Assembly (NCBI RefSeq): GCF_019884785.1
Contig: NZ_CP082326.1
Location: 1,295,355 to 1,359,354 of the forward strand
Length of the DNA stretch: 64,000 nt
Direction of reading: 5' to 3'
Origin: Crassaminicella profunda
Lineage (GTDB): Bacteria; Bacillota; Clostridia; Peptostreptococcales; Thermotaleaceae
Shown: one piece after another, positions 1 through 8,337 of the stretch
Layout: each line of letters starts with the position of its first letter
How positions within the stretch are numbered: the first letter of the stretch is position 1
Notes under the pieces: generated by a model
What the model saw: the letters and a program-made list of their open reading frames with translations, nothing else
The model's database searches: none
What the model was told of the DNA's origin: nothing
Program-made: the position numbers and the translations under genes

Positions 1-2
1 CT

Positions 3-251
3 ACGGGAGATTTTAATTTTGCAGTAATGGAAGGATATATGATAAGAAATGGAAAGATATGTGAACCTGTAAGAGGAGCAACATTAATAGGGAGCGGATC
101 TGAAACGTTAAATAAAATAGATATGGTAGGAAATAATTTAGCATATGGTCAAGGAATGTGTGGTTCATCTAGTGGTTCTATACCTGTAAATGTAGGTCAG
201 CCTGTAATAAGAGTTGAGGCTATGACTGTAGGAGGAAGAAAGGAGGAATAA
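3..251 (+). CDS. tldD: TldD metalloprotease, C-terminal end (partial)
   Basis: The reading frame is open from the window edge, so only the last ~82 residues are present. The tail (GDFNFAV...GYMIRNGKI, GATLIGSG, MCGSSSGSIPVNVGQP) matches the conserved C-terminus of the TldD half of the TldD/TldE (PmbA) zinc protease, which degrades small unfolded peptides and processes some peptide antibiotics in other bacteria. The zinc-binding HExxxH segment would lie upstream of the window. The stop is 2 nt before the tldE start codon, so the two genes are one operon and their products form a heterodimer in the known family. The internal ATG at 27 is not a real start. Confidence 0.88.
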   Translation, partial: TGDFNFAVMEGYMIRNGKICEPVRGATLIGSGSETLNKIDMVGNNLAYGQGMCGSSSGSIPVNVGQPVIRVEAMTVGGRKEE

Positions 252-253
252 CA

Positions 254-1603
254 ATGGACTATAGAAAAATAATAGACCTTTTATTTCATAAAGGGCAAGT
301 TATAGGATTTAAAGATATGGAAGTTTTTATACAAAGAGATAAAAGTCTTAATTTAAAAGTTTTCAAAAAAGAAATAGATAACTTTAGTATATCTGATGAA
401 GGGGGACTATCCTTTAGAGGGATATATAAGGGTAAGATGGGCTATTCATATACTGAAAAGATAGATATGGATTCAGTAGATCTGCTTATAAATGAAGCTA
501 TAGAAAATAGTAAAGTAATAGATAGTGAAGATGAAGAGTATATATTTGAAGGTTCAAAGGAATATAAAACAATAAATAACTTCAATGAAGACTTAGAAAA
601 AATAGAGGTAGAAGATAAAATTGATTTTTTAAAGAACTTAGAAAAGTATGCTTTGGAGTTAGATTCTAGAGTTGATGCTGTGAATTATTGTTCCTATGGG
701 CAAGAAGAAACATATAGCCTTTTAGTTAACACGAAAGGACTTGATTTAGAAAATAAAAGCAATATTGCATATTCATATATTTCAGTTGTTGTAAAAGAAA
801 ATGAGGATATAAAAACATCATATAAATATATAGTATCCAATGATTTTTCAGAATTTGACTATAAGAAGTTATCTAAAGAAGCTGTAAACGAAGCTTTATC
901 TCTTCTTGAGGCAAAAAGTATAAAATCTAATGAGTATCCTGTTGTAATCAGAAATAGTACTTTTGCAAATATACTTAAAGCATTTAGTCCTATATTTAAT
1001 GGAGAAAATGTGGAGAAAGGTTTATCCCTTTTAAAGGATAAAATAAATAAAAAAATAGCAGATATGAAAATAACTATTGTAGATGATCCTTTTTATAAAG
1101 ATGGTATAGCTACATCTTTTGATGGAGAAGGGGTAGCTACAAAATATAAAAAAATCATAGAGAATGGAGTTTTAAAAACCTACCTTCATAATTTAAAAAG
1201 TGCGAAGAAAGCTAAAGTCATGTCAACAGGCAATGCCTATAAAGGATCATATAAAGGGACTGTATCTATAGCCCCTACGAATATGTATATTGAAAATGGT
1301 GATAAAAGTTTAGATGAAATATTAAAAACTATGGATAAAGGTTTAATGATCATAGATGTTCAAGGGCTTCATTCTGGTCTAAATACTGTGTCAGGGGATT
1401 TTTCATTAGCAGCTAAAGCTTATTTAATAGAAAAAGGCAAAATAAAAAGACCTATAAATGGAATAACTATTTCAGGAAACTTTTTCGAGGTACTAAAAAA
1501 TATTGAAGAGATAGGAAATGACTTATCATTTGCTATGCCATCAATGGGGTATGTAGGGTCACCTTCTATAAAAGTTAAAAGACTTTCTATTGCAGGAGAA
1601 TAG
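254..1603 (+). CDS. tldE: TldE/PmbA-family protease subunit
   Basis: A 449-residue protein of normal length for TldE/PmbA, the partner of TldD. The family's features are visible: an N-terminal domain, a central region (GIATSFDGEGVATKYKKI) and the conserved end (FAMPSMGYVGSPSIKVKRLSIAGE-type tail). In characterised homologues TldE lacks the zinc ligands and the TldD/TldE dimer forms the peptidase chamber; no HExxxH is seen here either. The start ATG follows AGGAGGAATAACA, whose SD lies in the last codons of tldD, so translation is coupled. This is ordinary chromosomal DNA and marks the left flank of the accessory array. Confidence 0.92.
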   Translation: MDYRKIIDLLFHKGQVIGFKDMEVFIQRDKSLNLKVFKKEIDNFSISDEGGLSFRGIYKGKMGYSYTEKIDMDSVDLLINEAIENSKVIDSEDEEYIFEGSKEYKTINNFNEDLEKIEVEDKIDFLKNLEKYALELDSRVDAVNYCSYGQEETYSLLVNTKGLDLENKSNIAYSYISVVVKENEDIKTSYKYIVSNDFSEFDYKKLSKEAVNEALSLLEAKSIKSNEYPVVIRNSTFANILKAFSPIFNGENVEKGLSLLKDKINKKIADMKITIVDDPFYKDGIATSFDGEGVATKYKKIIENGVLKTYLHNLKSAKKAKVMSTGNAYKGSYKGTVSIAPTNMYIENGDKSLDEILKTMDKGLMIIDVQGLHSGLNTVSGDFSLAAKAYLIEKGKIKRPINGITISGNFFEVLKNIEEIGNDLSFAMPSMGYVGSPSIKVKRLSIAGE

Positions 1604-1688
1604 AAGTCTTTCAAAAAATTATATTTCTATGCAATTTATAAAAGTTTTTTCATGTAAAAATGCAGAGTATTTGTCATAATAATTAGTA

Positions 1689-2525
1689 ATGGATTATAAT
1701 AGAAGGAAATTTCAAGTTAGTAATAGAAAAATACTAAAGGGGATTTTAAATGAATTAGAAATAGATAATCCTAATGAAGTAATGATATTAATAGATAAAT
1801 ACGATAAAATTGGAAAAGTAAAATTTTGTGATGAACTTATGAATTTAATAGGTGAGGATAAGAGCGAATATTTAAATAGTATATTAGATATTAAAGGAAC
1901 AAATGAAGAAATACTAGAAAAGCTCTCAAAGATTAATGTTAAAAATAGGCATTTCATTGAAGGAATTGAGGAATTGAAAAAAGTTAAATTGGCACTAGCG
2001 TTTTTAGGCGTAGAGAATAAGGAATTTGAAATTAATATAAAGATTATAAGAGGGTTAGATTATTATACTGGAACGGTTTTTGAAACATTGTTAGTAGGAA
2101 ATGATGGTTATGGCTCTATTTGTTCAGGTGGAAGATATGATAACTTAGCGGAAAATTATACAAATAACATATTACCAGGAGTAGGAATTTCTATAGGAAT
2201 AACAAGATTATTTTTTATTTTAAAGGAAATAGGATTTATTGACAAATATAATGTAAAAAGAAAATTAGATTATTTAATAATACCAATAGGAGATACACTT
2301 GAGTATTGTGGAAGGATCATGAGAAGTCTACAAGAAAGAGGTTATGGAGTTACCATATATTTTGAAGATGCTTCTTTGAAGAAAAAAATGAATTATGCTA
2401 ATAAGCTAGGGATAGAGAAGGTGATATTAATTGGAGAAGAGGAGGTAACAAGAAATGAAGTAAAAATAAAAAATATGAGATCAGGTGAGGAAGTTAGTAT
2501 AAATTATAAAAAATCAAAAATATAA
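1689..2525 (+). pseudogene. hisS: Histidyl-tRNA synthetase fragment lacking the N-terminus
   Basis: The 278-residue frame aligns with roughly the last two thirds of HisRS. It has the NRK(I/V)L segment, the histidine-specific RGLDYYTGTVFE motif, CSGGRYDNL, a motif-3-like GVGISIGITRL, and an anticodon-binding domain at about residues 190-270. Class II motifs 1 and 2 (about 150 residues) are missing and no frame upstream supplies them; no good SD precedes the ATG. It should not be able to aminoacylate. Its last codons (KKSKI) run into the AT-rich sequence that begins the cassette promoter block, so the 3' end may also have been replaced. A truncated paralogue with another role cannot be excluded, but a broken gene at the array boundary is simpler. 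Confidence 0.75.
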
Positions 2526-2650
2526 TTGATAAATTCTAAAATTTGGTATAATCTTATAGAGGTATTATCTGCATTGCCAAAATATTATAAAAAATATAAA
2601 GTGCATACTATAAAACAGTAATATAATATAAAGATTATTTATATAACAGG
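2515..2650 (+). repeat. Cassette promoter block (distal P' repeat), first copy
   Basis: This stretch matches the distal part of the conserved block found to the right of the yunB/cassette junctions: ATTGATAAATKCTAAAATTTGG-type sequence, TATAAT, a GGTGTTATCTG-like element, an AT-rich stretch, then (A)CARTAGTA and ATTATTTATATAA. Compare 16705-16840 and 23625-23760. No yunB fragment precedes it, so the left end of the array has lost that part. Confidence 0.7.
2526..2552 (+). promoter_or_regulatory. Predicted sigma-A promoter in cassette block
   Basis: TTGATA at 2526-2531 and TATAAT at 2547-2552 are 15 nt apart; a 17-nt spacing is obtained if the -10 is read two bases later. The same pair is kept in most copies of the block and points at the cassette gene, here the VOC protein. 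Confidence 0.5.
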
Positions 2651-2661
2651 AGGATAATAAA

Positions 2662-3126
2662 ATGAAATTTAAGTGTCCACTTATTGTTGTTAACAATATG
2701 CATGTTGCAAGAAATTTTTATGAGAATATACTAAATCAAAAAGTAAAGTACGACTTTGGAGAAAATGTCATGTATGAAGGGGATTTTGCTATACAATTAA
2801 AATCACATTTTGCAAATATGATTACCATAAATCAAGGGGATATAGCCATTAAACCAAATAATTTTGAATTGTATTTTGAGGAAGAAAATATAGATAGTTT
2901 CATAGAAAGACTAAAGAACACTAATGGACTAAAGTATATTCATAATTTAATAGAACATCCATGGGGGCAAAAGGTTATTAGATTTTATGACCCTGATATG
3001 CATATTATAGAAGTTGGGGAAAGTATGGAAAGTGTAGTAAAAAGATTTTTAAGTCAAGGATTATCGGTTGAAGAAACAGCAAAGCGTACTCAACACCCAA
3101 TTGAATTTGTGAGGAAATGCTTATAG
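2662..3126 (+). CDS. VOC (glyoxalase/bleomycin-resistance fold) protein
   Basis: A 154-residue cytosolic protein. The first ~120 residues have the paired beta-alpha-beta-beta-beta pattern of the vicinal oxygen chelate fold: PLIVVNNMHVARNFYENIL at the start and the typical end WGQKVIRFYDPDMHIIEVGE. The last ~30 residues (VKRFLSQGLSVEETAKRTQHPIEFV) resemble a short helix-turn-helix appended to the VOC domain. VOC proteins include lyases, dioxygenases and antibiotic-binding proteins; the substrate cannot be read from the sequence. The SD AGGAGGA is 7 nt from the ATG. It is the first gene of the array and is driven by the conserved promoter block just upstream. Confidence 0.8.
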   Translation: MKFKCPLIVVNNMHVARNFYENILNQKVKYDFGENVMYEGDFAIQLKSHFANMITINQGDIAIKPNNFELYFEEENIDSFIERLKNTNGLKYIHNLIEHPWGQKVIRFYDPDMHIIEVGESMESVVKRFLSQGLSVEETAKRTQHPIEFVRKCL

Positions 3127-3199
3127 GAAAGTATTTATATAAATTGTAGTGAATAAAACAAATATTTCAATACAAAGAATTACAAGGGGGGAGAAGAAT

Positions 3200-3247
3200 A
3201 TGAGGTTATGCATTGTATTAACTCCATGCAGAGTTAAATTGGGATAA
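3200..3247 (+). CDS. Leader peptide MRLCIVLTPCRVKLG upstream of esterase
   Basis: A 15-codon frame with a very strong SD (AAGGGGGGAG at 3184-3193) ends 91 nt before the esterase start. Its codons overlap the left arms of two inverted repeats (3222-3230 and 3228-3242). Short, well-initiated leader frames overlapping alternative hairpins are typical of translation attenuation in inducible resistance genes. The residues CIV recur in the leader upstream of the Vat-like gene (MKKCIV). No experiment supports expression. Confidence 0.55.
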   Translation: MRLCIVLTPCRVKLG

Positions 3248-3338
3248 AATTGCATGGAGAAAATAACCGTCCAATTTAACTTTGCTATTTTCATAATTGT
3301 TTATATTAAAATTTAAATGATAAAGGAGCAAAGTTAAA
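3222..3338 (+). promoter_or_regulatory. Candidate translation attenuator (alternative hairpins hiding the SD/start)
   Basis: Four pairing segments are visible. 3222-3230 (CTCCATGCA) pairs perfectly with 3251-3259. 3228-3242 (GCAGAGTTAAATTGG) pairs 14/15 with 3272-3286. The segment 3275-3286 (TTTAACTTTGCT) pairs perfectly over 12 bp with 3327-3338 (AGCAAAGTTAAA), which lies between the SD (AAAGGAG, 3322-3328) and the ATG at 3339. So 3272-3286 can pair with the leader or with the esterase initiation region, but not both. A ribosome stalled in the leader would free the esterase start. Confidence 0.6.
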
Positions 3339-4124
3339 ATGATATTAAGAGGAAATACATTTTCTAAAATACTTGAAATGGAAACAGGAATTACAGTTGT
3401 TGCACCTAATGAAATTGCAGAAGAAGGTAAATACAAAGTAGCCTATTTGTTGCATGGTTTGTGCGGAAGAAGTGGAGACTTAGTAGATTATACGATGTTA
3501 CCTGCATTTGCAAATGATTATAATATTATATTTATCATGCCAGAAGTAGCAAGAAGCTTTTATACAGATATGAAATATGGATTGAAATATTTCAGCTATA
3601 TTTCAGAAGAACTCCCTGCAATTTGTAAAAGTATTTTTAATATTTCATCCCAAAGAGAAGATACTATAATCATGGGGGCATCAATGGGTGGCTATGGAGC
3701 TTTAAAATGTGCTTTATCAAAGCCAGAACAGTATGGCTATTGTTGTGCATTTTCATCAGCTTGTTTATATCTGAAAGAAGGCTTAGATATGCAAAGGTTA
3801 TATGGTCATACCGAAGAATTCAAACAAGCTTATGGTGAGCAAACGGTAAATGATTTTTATGCAGCTTTTGGTCCTGAACTAGAGTGGAGTTCAAAATATG
3901 AAATTATGGATTTGGCCAAGAAGATAAATCATAAGAAAAAGAAACCAATCATATATGCTACATGTGGAACTGAAGATTATCTGAGAGAGTGTAATATTCG
4001 GTTTAAGGAAGACATGAGAATGCTTGATTTTGATTTTACTTTTGAAGAATGGGAAGGCAAACATGATTGGTATTTCTTTAATGAATCTATTAGGAAAGCT
4101 TTGAAAAATGTTTCGCTGAAATAA
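3339..4124 (+). CDS. Alpha/beta hydrolase, esterase D-like
   Basis: A 261-residue soluble hydrolase of the esterase D / tributyrin esterase group. The triad is visible: nucleophile Ser in GASMGGYG (about residue 111), Asp in the CGTEDYL segment and His in EGKHDWYF near the C-terminus, plus an LLHGLCG oxyanion segment at residues 31-37. Family members hydrolyse S-formylglutathione or short acyl esters; this one could inactivate an ester-containing compound, but the substrate is unknown. It stands alone behind a leader peptide and hairpins. A strong terminator follows at 4182. Confidence 0.8.
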   Translation: MILRGNTFSKILEMETGITVVAPNEIAEEGKYKVAYLLHGLCGRSGDLVDYTMLPAFANDYNIIFIMPEVARSFYTDMKYGLKYFSYISEELPAICKSIFNISSQREDTIIMGASMGGYGALKCALSKPEQYGYCCAFSSACLYLKEGLDMQRLYGHTEEFKQAYGEQTVNDFYAAFGPELEWSSKYEIMDLAKKINHKKKKPIIYATCGTEDYLRECNIRFKEDMRMLDFDFTFEEWEGKHDWYFFNESIRKALKNVSLK

Positions 4125-4181
4125 AGTTTAATTATGAATTGGTATTGTTGTAGTATGGCAACGATGACAATGAAAAGATGG

Positions 4182-4206
4182 GGGCAGGTAACTGCCCTTT
4201 CTTTTT
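4182..4206 (+). terminator. Intrinsic terminator after esterase
   Basis: GGGCAG (4182-4187), loop GTAA, CTGCCC (4192-4197), followed by TTTCTTTTT. Confidence 0.85.
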
Positions 4207-4208
4207 AA

Positions 4209-4400
4209 ATAAAATTGTAAAAAAATCATCCTAAAGCGGCAAATGTGCATAAGAAGGGGATGATTTTTTGTGTTATTGGAGTTTAAGTAGAATTATAATT
4301 AAAAGGAAAATAGATAAGAAAACAGAATTTTAAAAGTAGAATAAAGATAGAGAATATTAATAATAGTGAGTTGCTTGATCATATGTGAGTTAATGGCAAT
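4209..4400 (+). repeat. yunB 5' repeat, degraded copy R0
   Basis: AAAATTGTAA, the AATCATCC...GGGGATGATTTTTTG hairpin and GTGTTATTGGAG match the yunB leader and start, but the coding part is lost after ~15 nt. Further right, TGTGAGTTAATGGC (4384-4397) is the remnant of the cassette-side (P') half of the junction. Confidence 0.6.
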
Positions 4401-4447
4401 TATTGTTTGATTACGCTGTACTAAAAAATATAGAGGGAGGTTTATTA

Positions 4448-5125
4448 ATGATGGAGAACAATTATTATGCACAAAACCTAAATGCACAAAAGCTGTTTAA
4501 GGTGTACGAAACCAAAATTCCCAGAGTAAAACAGTATTTGAATGCGGAAATTTCTTTTGTTAGAGATAATCTGATAGGCATTGAAAGGGTTTTGGAATTA
4601 GGTGCAGGTTATGGACGTATTGTAAAGGAATTGGCAGGTAATTGTAAATCAATTGTTGGTATTGACATTTCCGATGAAAGTGTTTTGTTAGGTAAGGAAT
4701 ATTTGAAGGATAATTCCAATGCGGAAATTATGACCATGGATGTACATAATCTTACATTCGAAGAGAAGTTCGATGTAATACTTTGTTTGCAAAACGGTTT
4801 GTCTGCAATGAAGGCTACATCACCAGAGTTTATTGAAAAGATTTTGGGAATGGTTGTGAGTGGTGGAAAAGTTTATTTTAGCACTTACAGTGAAAAATTT
4901 TGGGAGTATAGGCTAATGTGGTTTAAAGAGCAGGCTGAAAAGAAGTTGCTAGGGGAGCTTGATTTAGATAAAACAAAAGATGGGGTTATAATTTGTAAGG
5001 ACGGTTTTAAAGCAATTACTCATACTCCAAAAGATTTGAAAATGATTGGATCTTTATCAGGGTATGAATACCAAATTCAAGAGGTAGATGAGTCAAGTGT
5101 TTTTCTTATTATTCATAAAAAATAG
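4448..5125 (+). CDS. Class I SAM-dependent methyltransferase
   Basis: A 225-residue protein with the Rossmann methyltransferase signature VLELGAGYGRIVKELAG (motif I, about residues 46-62), the acidic residue after strand 2 (IVGIDISDES), and DVILCLQNGLSAM at the motif IV position, followed by a GGKVYFSTY strand. It would use S-adenosylmethionine to methylate a small molecule; the target is not evident. The ATG at 4448 is chosen over the upstream one at 4403 because GGGAGG lies 7 nt before it. It is a single-gene cassette between R0 and the block at 5160. Confidence 0.82.
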   Translation: MMENNYYAQNLNAQKLFKVYETKIPRVKQYLNAEISFVRDNLIGIERVLELGAGYGRIVKELAGNCKSIVGIDISDESVLLGKEYLKDNSNAEIMTMDVHNLTFEEKFDVILCLQNGLSAMKATSPEFIEKILGMVVSGGKVYFSTYSEKFWEYRLMWFKEQAEKKLLGELDLDKTKDGVIICKDGFKAITHTPKDLKMIGSLSGYEYQIQEVDESSVFLIIHKK

Positions 5126-5159
5126 ACTGAAAAAATACATGCTACATAATAGTAAAAAA

Positions 5160-5290
5160 GCGCTCAGTAGAGATAAATTATAGTTATAAAGAAACTATTA
5201 TAGAATAAGGAGAATATCTACATGTGTTGAAAAGTACTAAAATTTGGTATAAATTTATAATTTAGATGCAGATTTAGGTATAGAGAGTTT
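5160..5290 (+). repeat. Cassette promoter block, diverged copy
   Basis: GAAACTATTATAGAATAAGGAGAATAT...ACATGTGTTGAA...TACTAAAATTTGGTATAAAT is the distal P' block as in 23571-23655. The yunB part and junction are absent here. Confidence 0.6.
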
Positions 5291-5352
5291 GAGTTGTAAA
5301 AAAAGGATGGACTATACTTCAAAATAATCTTAGAAGATCTGTTTTAAATTAT

Positions 5353-5389
5353 AAAATCCCCAGTCATAGAATATAAAGCTGGGGATTTT
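5353..5389. terminator. Bidirectional hairpin terminator
   Basis: AAAATCCCCAG (5353-5363) pairs perfectly with CTGGGGATTTT (5379-5389), with A and T tracts on both sides. It ends the yciI-like gene on the - strand. Confidence 0.8.
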
Positions 5390-5398
5390 ACATTGTTA

Positions 5399-5683
5399 TT
5401 AAATAAAAGATTTAAAACTGGCTGCATATTTGGTAGGAAGAAATTCGATAATTTCATAACTAGCAATTTTTTCTTTGTAAAAGGGGTCTTCGCTTAGTAT
5501 AGTATTAACTTCATTAATATCTTGAGCATTACAAAGAATGATTCCACCTGTACGTGGATTTTTCCTTCCAGAACAAATAAATTTTCCAGTGTTATAGTAT
5601 TTGTCTAGGAATGCTATATGATTAGACAAATATTTTTCTACTTGGACAATCGGTTTGGTATAGGTAAGATTTAGTATAAACAT
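5399..5683 (-). CDS. YciI-like protein
   Basis: A 94-residue member of the YCII fold (ferredoxin-like alpha+beta dimer). The conserved His of HIAFLDKYYNTGKF, the SGRKNP..GGIIL strand and the EDPFYKEKIASYEIIEF segment are present. Some relatives act as dehydrochlorinases or in ring cleavage; most are uncharacterised. The SD AAAGGAG is well placed before the ATG at 5683. It is transcribed divergently from the TetR gene at 5788 across a perfectly placed palindrome, so TetR very likely controls it. Confidence 0.82.
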   Translation of the reverse strand: MFILNLTYTKPIVQVEKYLSNHIAFLDKYYNTGKFICSGRKNPRTGGIILCNAQDINEVNTILSEDPFYKEKIASYEIIEFLPTKYAASFKSFI

Positions 5684-5712
5684 GTTGATTTTCTCCTTTA
5701 AATAGTTTAATA

Positions 5713-5749
5713 TAATAATGACTACAGTCAGTGACTATGGTCATTATTA
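5713..5749. promoter_or_regulatory. Palindromic operator between yciI-like gene and tetR
   Basis: Arms TAATAATGACTACAGTC (5713-5729) and GACTATGGTCATTATTA (5733-5749) match at 15 of 17 positions around a 3-nt centre. It lies between two divergent starts, one of them for a TetR repressor, which is the usual place for an autoregulatory operator. Confidence 0.75.
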
Positions 5750-5787
5750 TACACTCATAATGAAAAGGCGTCAAGAAAGGAATATAT

Positions 5788-6381
5788 ATGTTAAGAAAAG
5801 AAAAAGCTGTTCTTACGAAAAATAAGGTATTTGAAACTGCTATTGCACTCATTAAAGAAAAAGGATATGACAATGTTACTGTAAGTCAGATATGCGAGAA
5901 AGCAGGGGTTGCAAAGGGTACTTTTTATGTTCATTATAATTCCAAAGAAGACATTATAAAAGAAAGTTACTATTCTGATATGGGTCAGTTTGTTCTAAAA
6001 CAATATCAAAATTTTATTTCACAAGATGAAAATATGAGTATTAAGGATAAAATAGAAAAATTTTTCATATCAGAACTTATGTTTACTAATCATGCTGGAT
6101 ATGAGATGACATGTCGGGCTTATGTGACTAATTTAACAGAATGTACATCGCAAGAGAGCAAACATTTTGAAAGACGAGGATTTACTAAAGAATTAAAAAT
6201 GTTAATTTTAGAAGGAATTGACCAAAAGGTATTTGAGACAGAACAAACAGGAGAAGAAATATTTTTATATCTAGAAAGTTTTGTGAGAGGACTTATGGCT
6301 TCATGGTGTTTTTCGAATGCAGAATTTGATATTGTGAAAAAAGGAGAAAAATATATTGGTAAAATTTTAAAAACATTATGA
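5788..6381 (+). CDS. TetR/AcrR-family transcriptional regulator
   Basis: A 197-residue protein with an N-terminal TetR helix-turn-helix: KVFETAIALIKEKGYDNVTVSQICEKAGVAKGTFYVHYNSKEDI in overlapping parts at about residues 12-55. The C-terminal ~140 residues are the usual helical ligand-binding and dimer domain. It is likely a repressor of itself and of the divergent YciI-like gene through the palindrome at 5713-5749. The ligand is unknown. SD GAAAGGAA precedes the ATG. This regulator and target pair appears to be one cassette, with the R1 remnant after it. Confidence 0.87.
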   Translation: MLRKEKAVLTKNKVFETAIALIKEKGYDNVTVSQICEKAGVAKGTFYVHYNSKEDIIKESYYSDMGQFVLKQYQNFISQDENMSIKDKIEKFFISELMFTNHAGYEMTCRAYVTNLTECTSQESKHFERRGFTKELKMLILEGIDQKVFETEQTGEEIFLYLESFVRGLMASWCFSNAEFDIVKKGEKYIGKILKTL

Positions 6382-6410
6382 GTATAATATGTATTGAATT
6401 AATTCGTGTT

Positions 6411-6490
6411 CTTCTTACATTACGTATTGAATGAAACTAAATTAAAATTGTAACTAAATCACTCACCATTTTTCACCTAATGGGTGATGA
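6411..6490 (+). repeat. yunB leader repeat, degraded copy R1
   Basis: CTTACATTACGTATTGAATG, AAACTAAATTAAAATTGTAAC and TAAATCACTCACC match the cassette-end sequence and the left arm of the yunB hairpin. After ~6470 the similarity is lost, and no yunB coding DNA or junction remains. Confidence 0.6.
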
Positions 6491-6563
6491 ATTTTTATAG
6501 TCAAAGATTAGATGAAACAGGTTTTTACAGAGTGTTTATAAATTTTTGTGAATAATTTGAGAT

Positions 6564-6602
6564 AAAGCATAAGTTTGCTAAATGGCAATTTATGCTTTTT
6601 TA
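6564..6602 (+). terminator. Hairpin with T-tract
   Basis: AAAGCATAA (6564-6572) pairs with TTATGCTTT (6590-6598), followed by TTTTTA. It lies ~90 bp before the permease and would insulate it from read-through. Confidence 0.6.
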
Positions 6603-6696
6603 TTTACATAAATCGTCTATAACGCAGAATGAATGAGTAGCTTCTCAATAATATGTAAATACTATTTAAAAAACATAGCATATAGGAGGTATGAGG

Positions 6697-8163
6697 ATGA
6701 AAGAATCTCATAACGGTTTGACGGCAGGACAATTAGCTATGATGGCACTTGGGACAGTTGTTGGAGGATCTTTTTTCCTTGGATCTTCTGTAGCCATTCG
6801 TGCAGCAGGACCTGCTGTTGTCATTTCGTATATACTTGGAGGTATTTTAGTATATTTTATTCTTTTTGCTTTATCGGAGATGACAGTAGTAGATGCAGCT
6901 CCAGGATCTTTTAGAACCTTTGCTGAGAAAGCATATGGTCCAGGGGTAGGGTTTGTAGTAGGATGGGTCTATTGGACGGGAATTGCCTTGGCCATGTCTA
7001 GTGAAGCAACAGCTGTATCTATTTTTCTGAAAGGTTGGATACCCAATATTTCTTTACCTTTAATTGGCTCAATTATCATTATTATCGTTACACTGCTTAA
7101 CTTACTAGGAGCTGATAAATTAAGCAAATTAGAAAGTGGCTTAGCTACCATTAAACTTTTGGCGATTGTTGGATTTATTGTATTAGGAATCATGTTGATT
7201 TTTGATATTGGGTTAGATGCACCAAAGATTGGAATGGGTGCTTTGCAGCAAGAATCTTGGTTTCCTGGTGGCATTTTAGGGATTGCAGGAAGTATGCTGA
7301 TTGTTATGTTTACATATGCTGGATTTGAAATTATTGGTTTAGCAGCTTCGGAGACTAGTAATCCTCATAAGACAGTTCCAAAAGCTATAGCTTATACTGT
7401 AATCATTTTGGTAGGATTATATGTAGCAGCTATTATGGTGCTTTTACCATTAATCCCTATTAATCAGTTTACAGAAGAAAAAAGTCCAATGGTATTGGCA
7501 TTGACAAGGTGGAATCTAGGTTGGGCTGGAGGGGCAATGAATGTGGTATTAATAACAGCTATCCTTTCTACTATGTTAGCAGCTATGTTTGGTCTCGGTA
7601 GAATGATTCGCTCTCTTGCAGATGAAGGACATGCTCCACTATGGTTAAAAGATAAAGGGGATATTCCTTATAGAGGGATTATTTTCTCAGGTATTGCAAT
7701 GCTTTTAGGATTATTTTTCGGATTTGTGTTACCAGAGAAAGTGTATATTTTTCTAGTTAGCTCAGGTGGATTTGCTCTACTTTTTACGTATTTAGTGATA
7801 TTAGTTACACATCATAAATTTCGAAAGAAAAATGGGTGTCCACCAAATGGGAAATGCCAACTACCAGGTTATCCATTTTCTTCGTGGATGGCAATATTAA
7901 GTTTAATGGGTATTATACTGAGTATGCCATTAGTTGAAGGACAAGGATATGGGTTGGTAGCGGGTGTTACATTGGTATTACTATATACAGCATTATATTT
8001 TGTAAAGAAATACTTTTCCCAAAATTTAAAAGAGGGTAGTTATAAAGATAAAGTTCCAAAATCTATCAAGCCAGTAAGAACATTTGATCCTAAAGTGCAT
8101 ATGGAAACTTCAGAAGAGTTAGTTCCTGATAAATTAAAGGGAGAAGAAAAAAAGAAAAAATAA
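6697..8163 (+). CDS. APC-superfamily amino-acid permease
   Basis: A 488-residue integral membrane protein with about 12 hydrophobic segments. The N-terminal substrate/sodium-site helix has the APC signature MMALGTVVGGSFFLGSS, and GFEIIGLAASET in TM6 is also typical of the amino acid-polyamine-organocation family. The C-terminus is charged and ends in a lysine run. It probably imports an amino acid or exchanges one for an amine. The ATG at 6697 is preferred to 6691 because AGGAGG is then 8 nt away. No yunB repeat follows; a different ~70-bp repeat starts at 8210. Confidence 0.85.
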   Translation: MKESHNGLTAGQLAMMALGTVVGGSFFLGSSVAIRAAGPAVVISYILGGILVYFILFALSEMTVVDAAPGSFRTFAEKAYGPGVGFVVGWVYWTGIALAMSSEATAVSIFLKGWIPNISLPLIGSIIIIIVTLLNLLGADKLSKLESGLATIKLLAIVGFIVLGIMLIFDIGLDAPKIGMGALQQESWFPGGILGIAGSMLIVMFTYAGFEIIGLAASETSNPHKTVPKAIAYTVIILVGLYVAAIMVLLPLIPINQFTEEKSPMVLALTRWNLGWAGGAMNVVLITAILSTMLAAMFGLGRMIRSLADEGHAPLWLKDKGDIPYRGIIFSGIAMLLGLFFGFVLPEKVYIFLVSSGGFALLFTYLVILVTHHKFRKKNGCPPNGKCQLPGYPFSSWMAILSLMGIILSMPLVEGQGYGLVAGVTLVLLYTALYFVKKYFSQNLKEGSYKDKVPKSIKPVRTFDPKVHMETSEELVPDKLKGEEKKKK

Positions 8164-8209
8164 TAAAATGATGATGTTGAAAATTGATTTTTTAAGGATT
8201 ATTGAACAG

Positions 8210-8278
8210 GAATTTGTTATTAAAAGTTTGGACGGATAATATTATGGATAGGAGTGAACTCTATAAACACTGTAAATT
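8210..8278 (+). repeat. Second short repeat family, copy 1
   Basis: GGAATTTGTTATTAAAAGTT, the following TTGGA and CTCTATAAACACTGTAAATT recur with a few changes at 30761-30832. It is unrelated to the yunB block and in both places lies ahead of a + strand gene. Confidence 0.55.
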
Positions 8279-8337
8279 ATATTAATGTAAAATATATGAT
8301 ATAATAACAGTATTATGTAAAGAAAGGGAGTATTTTT

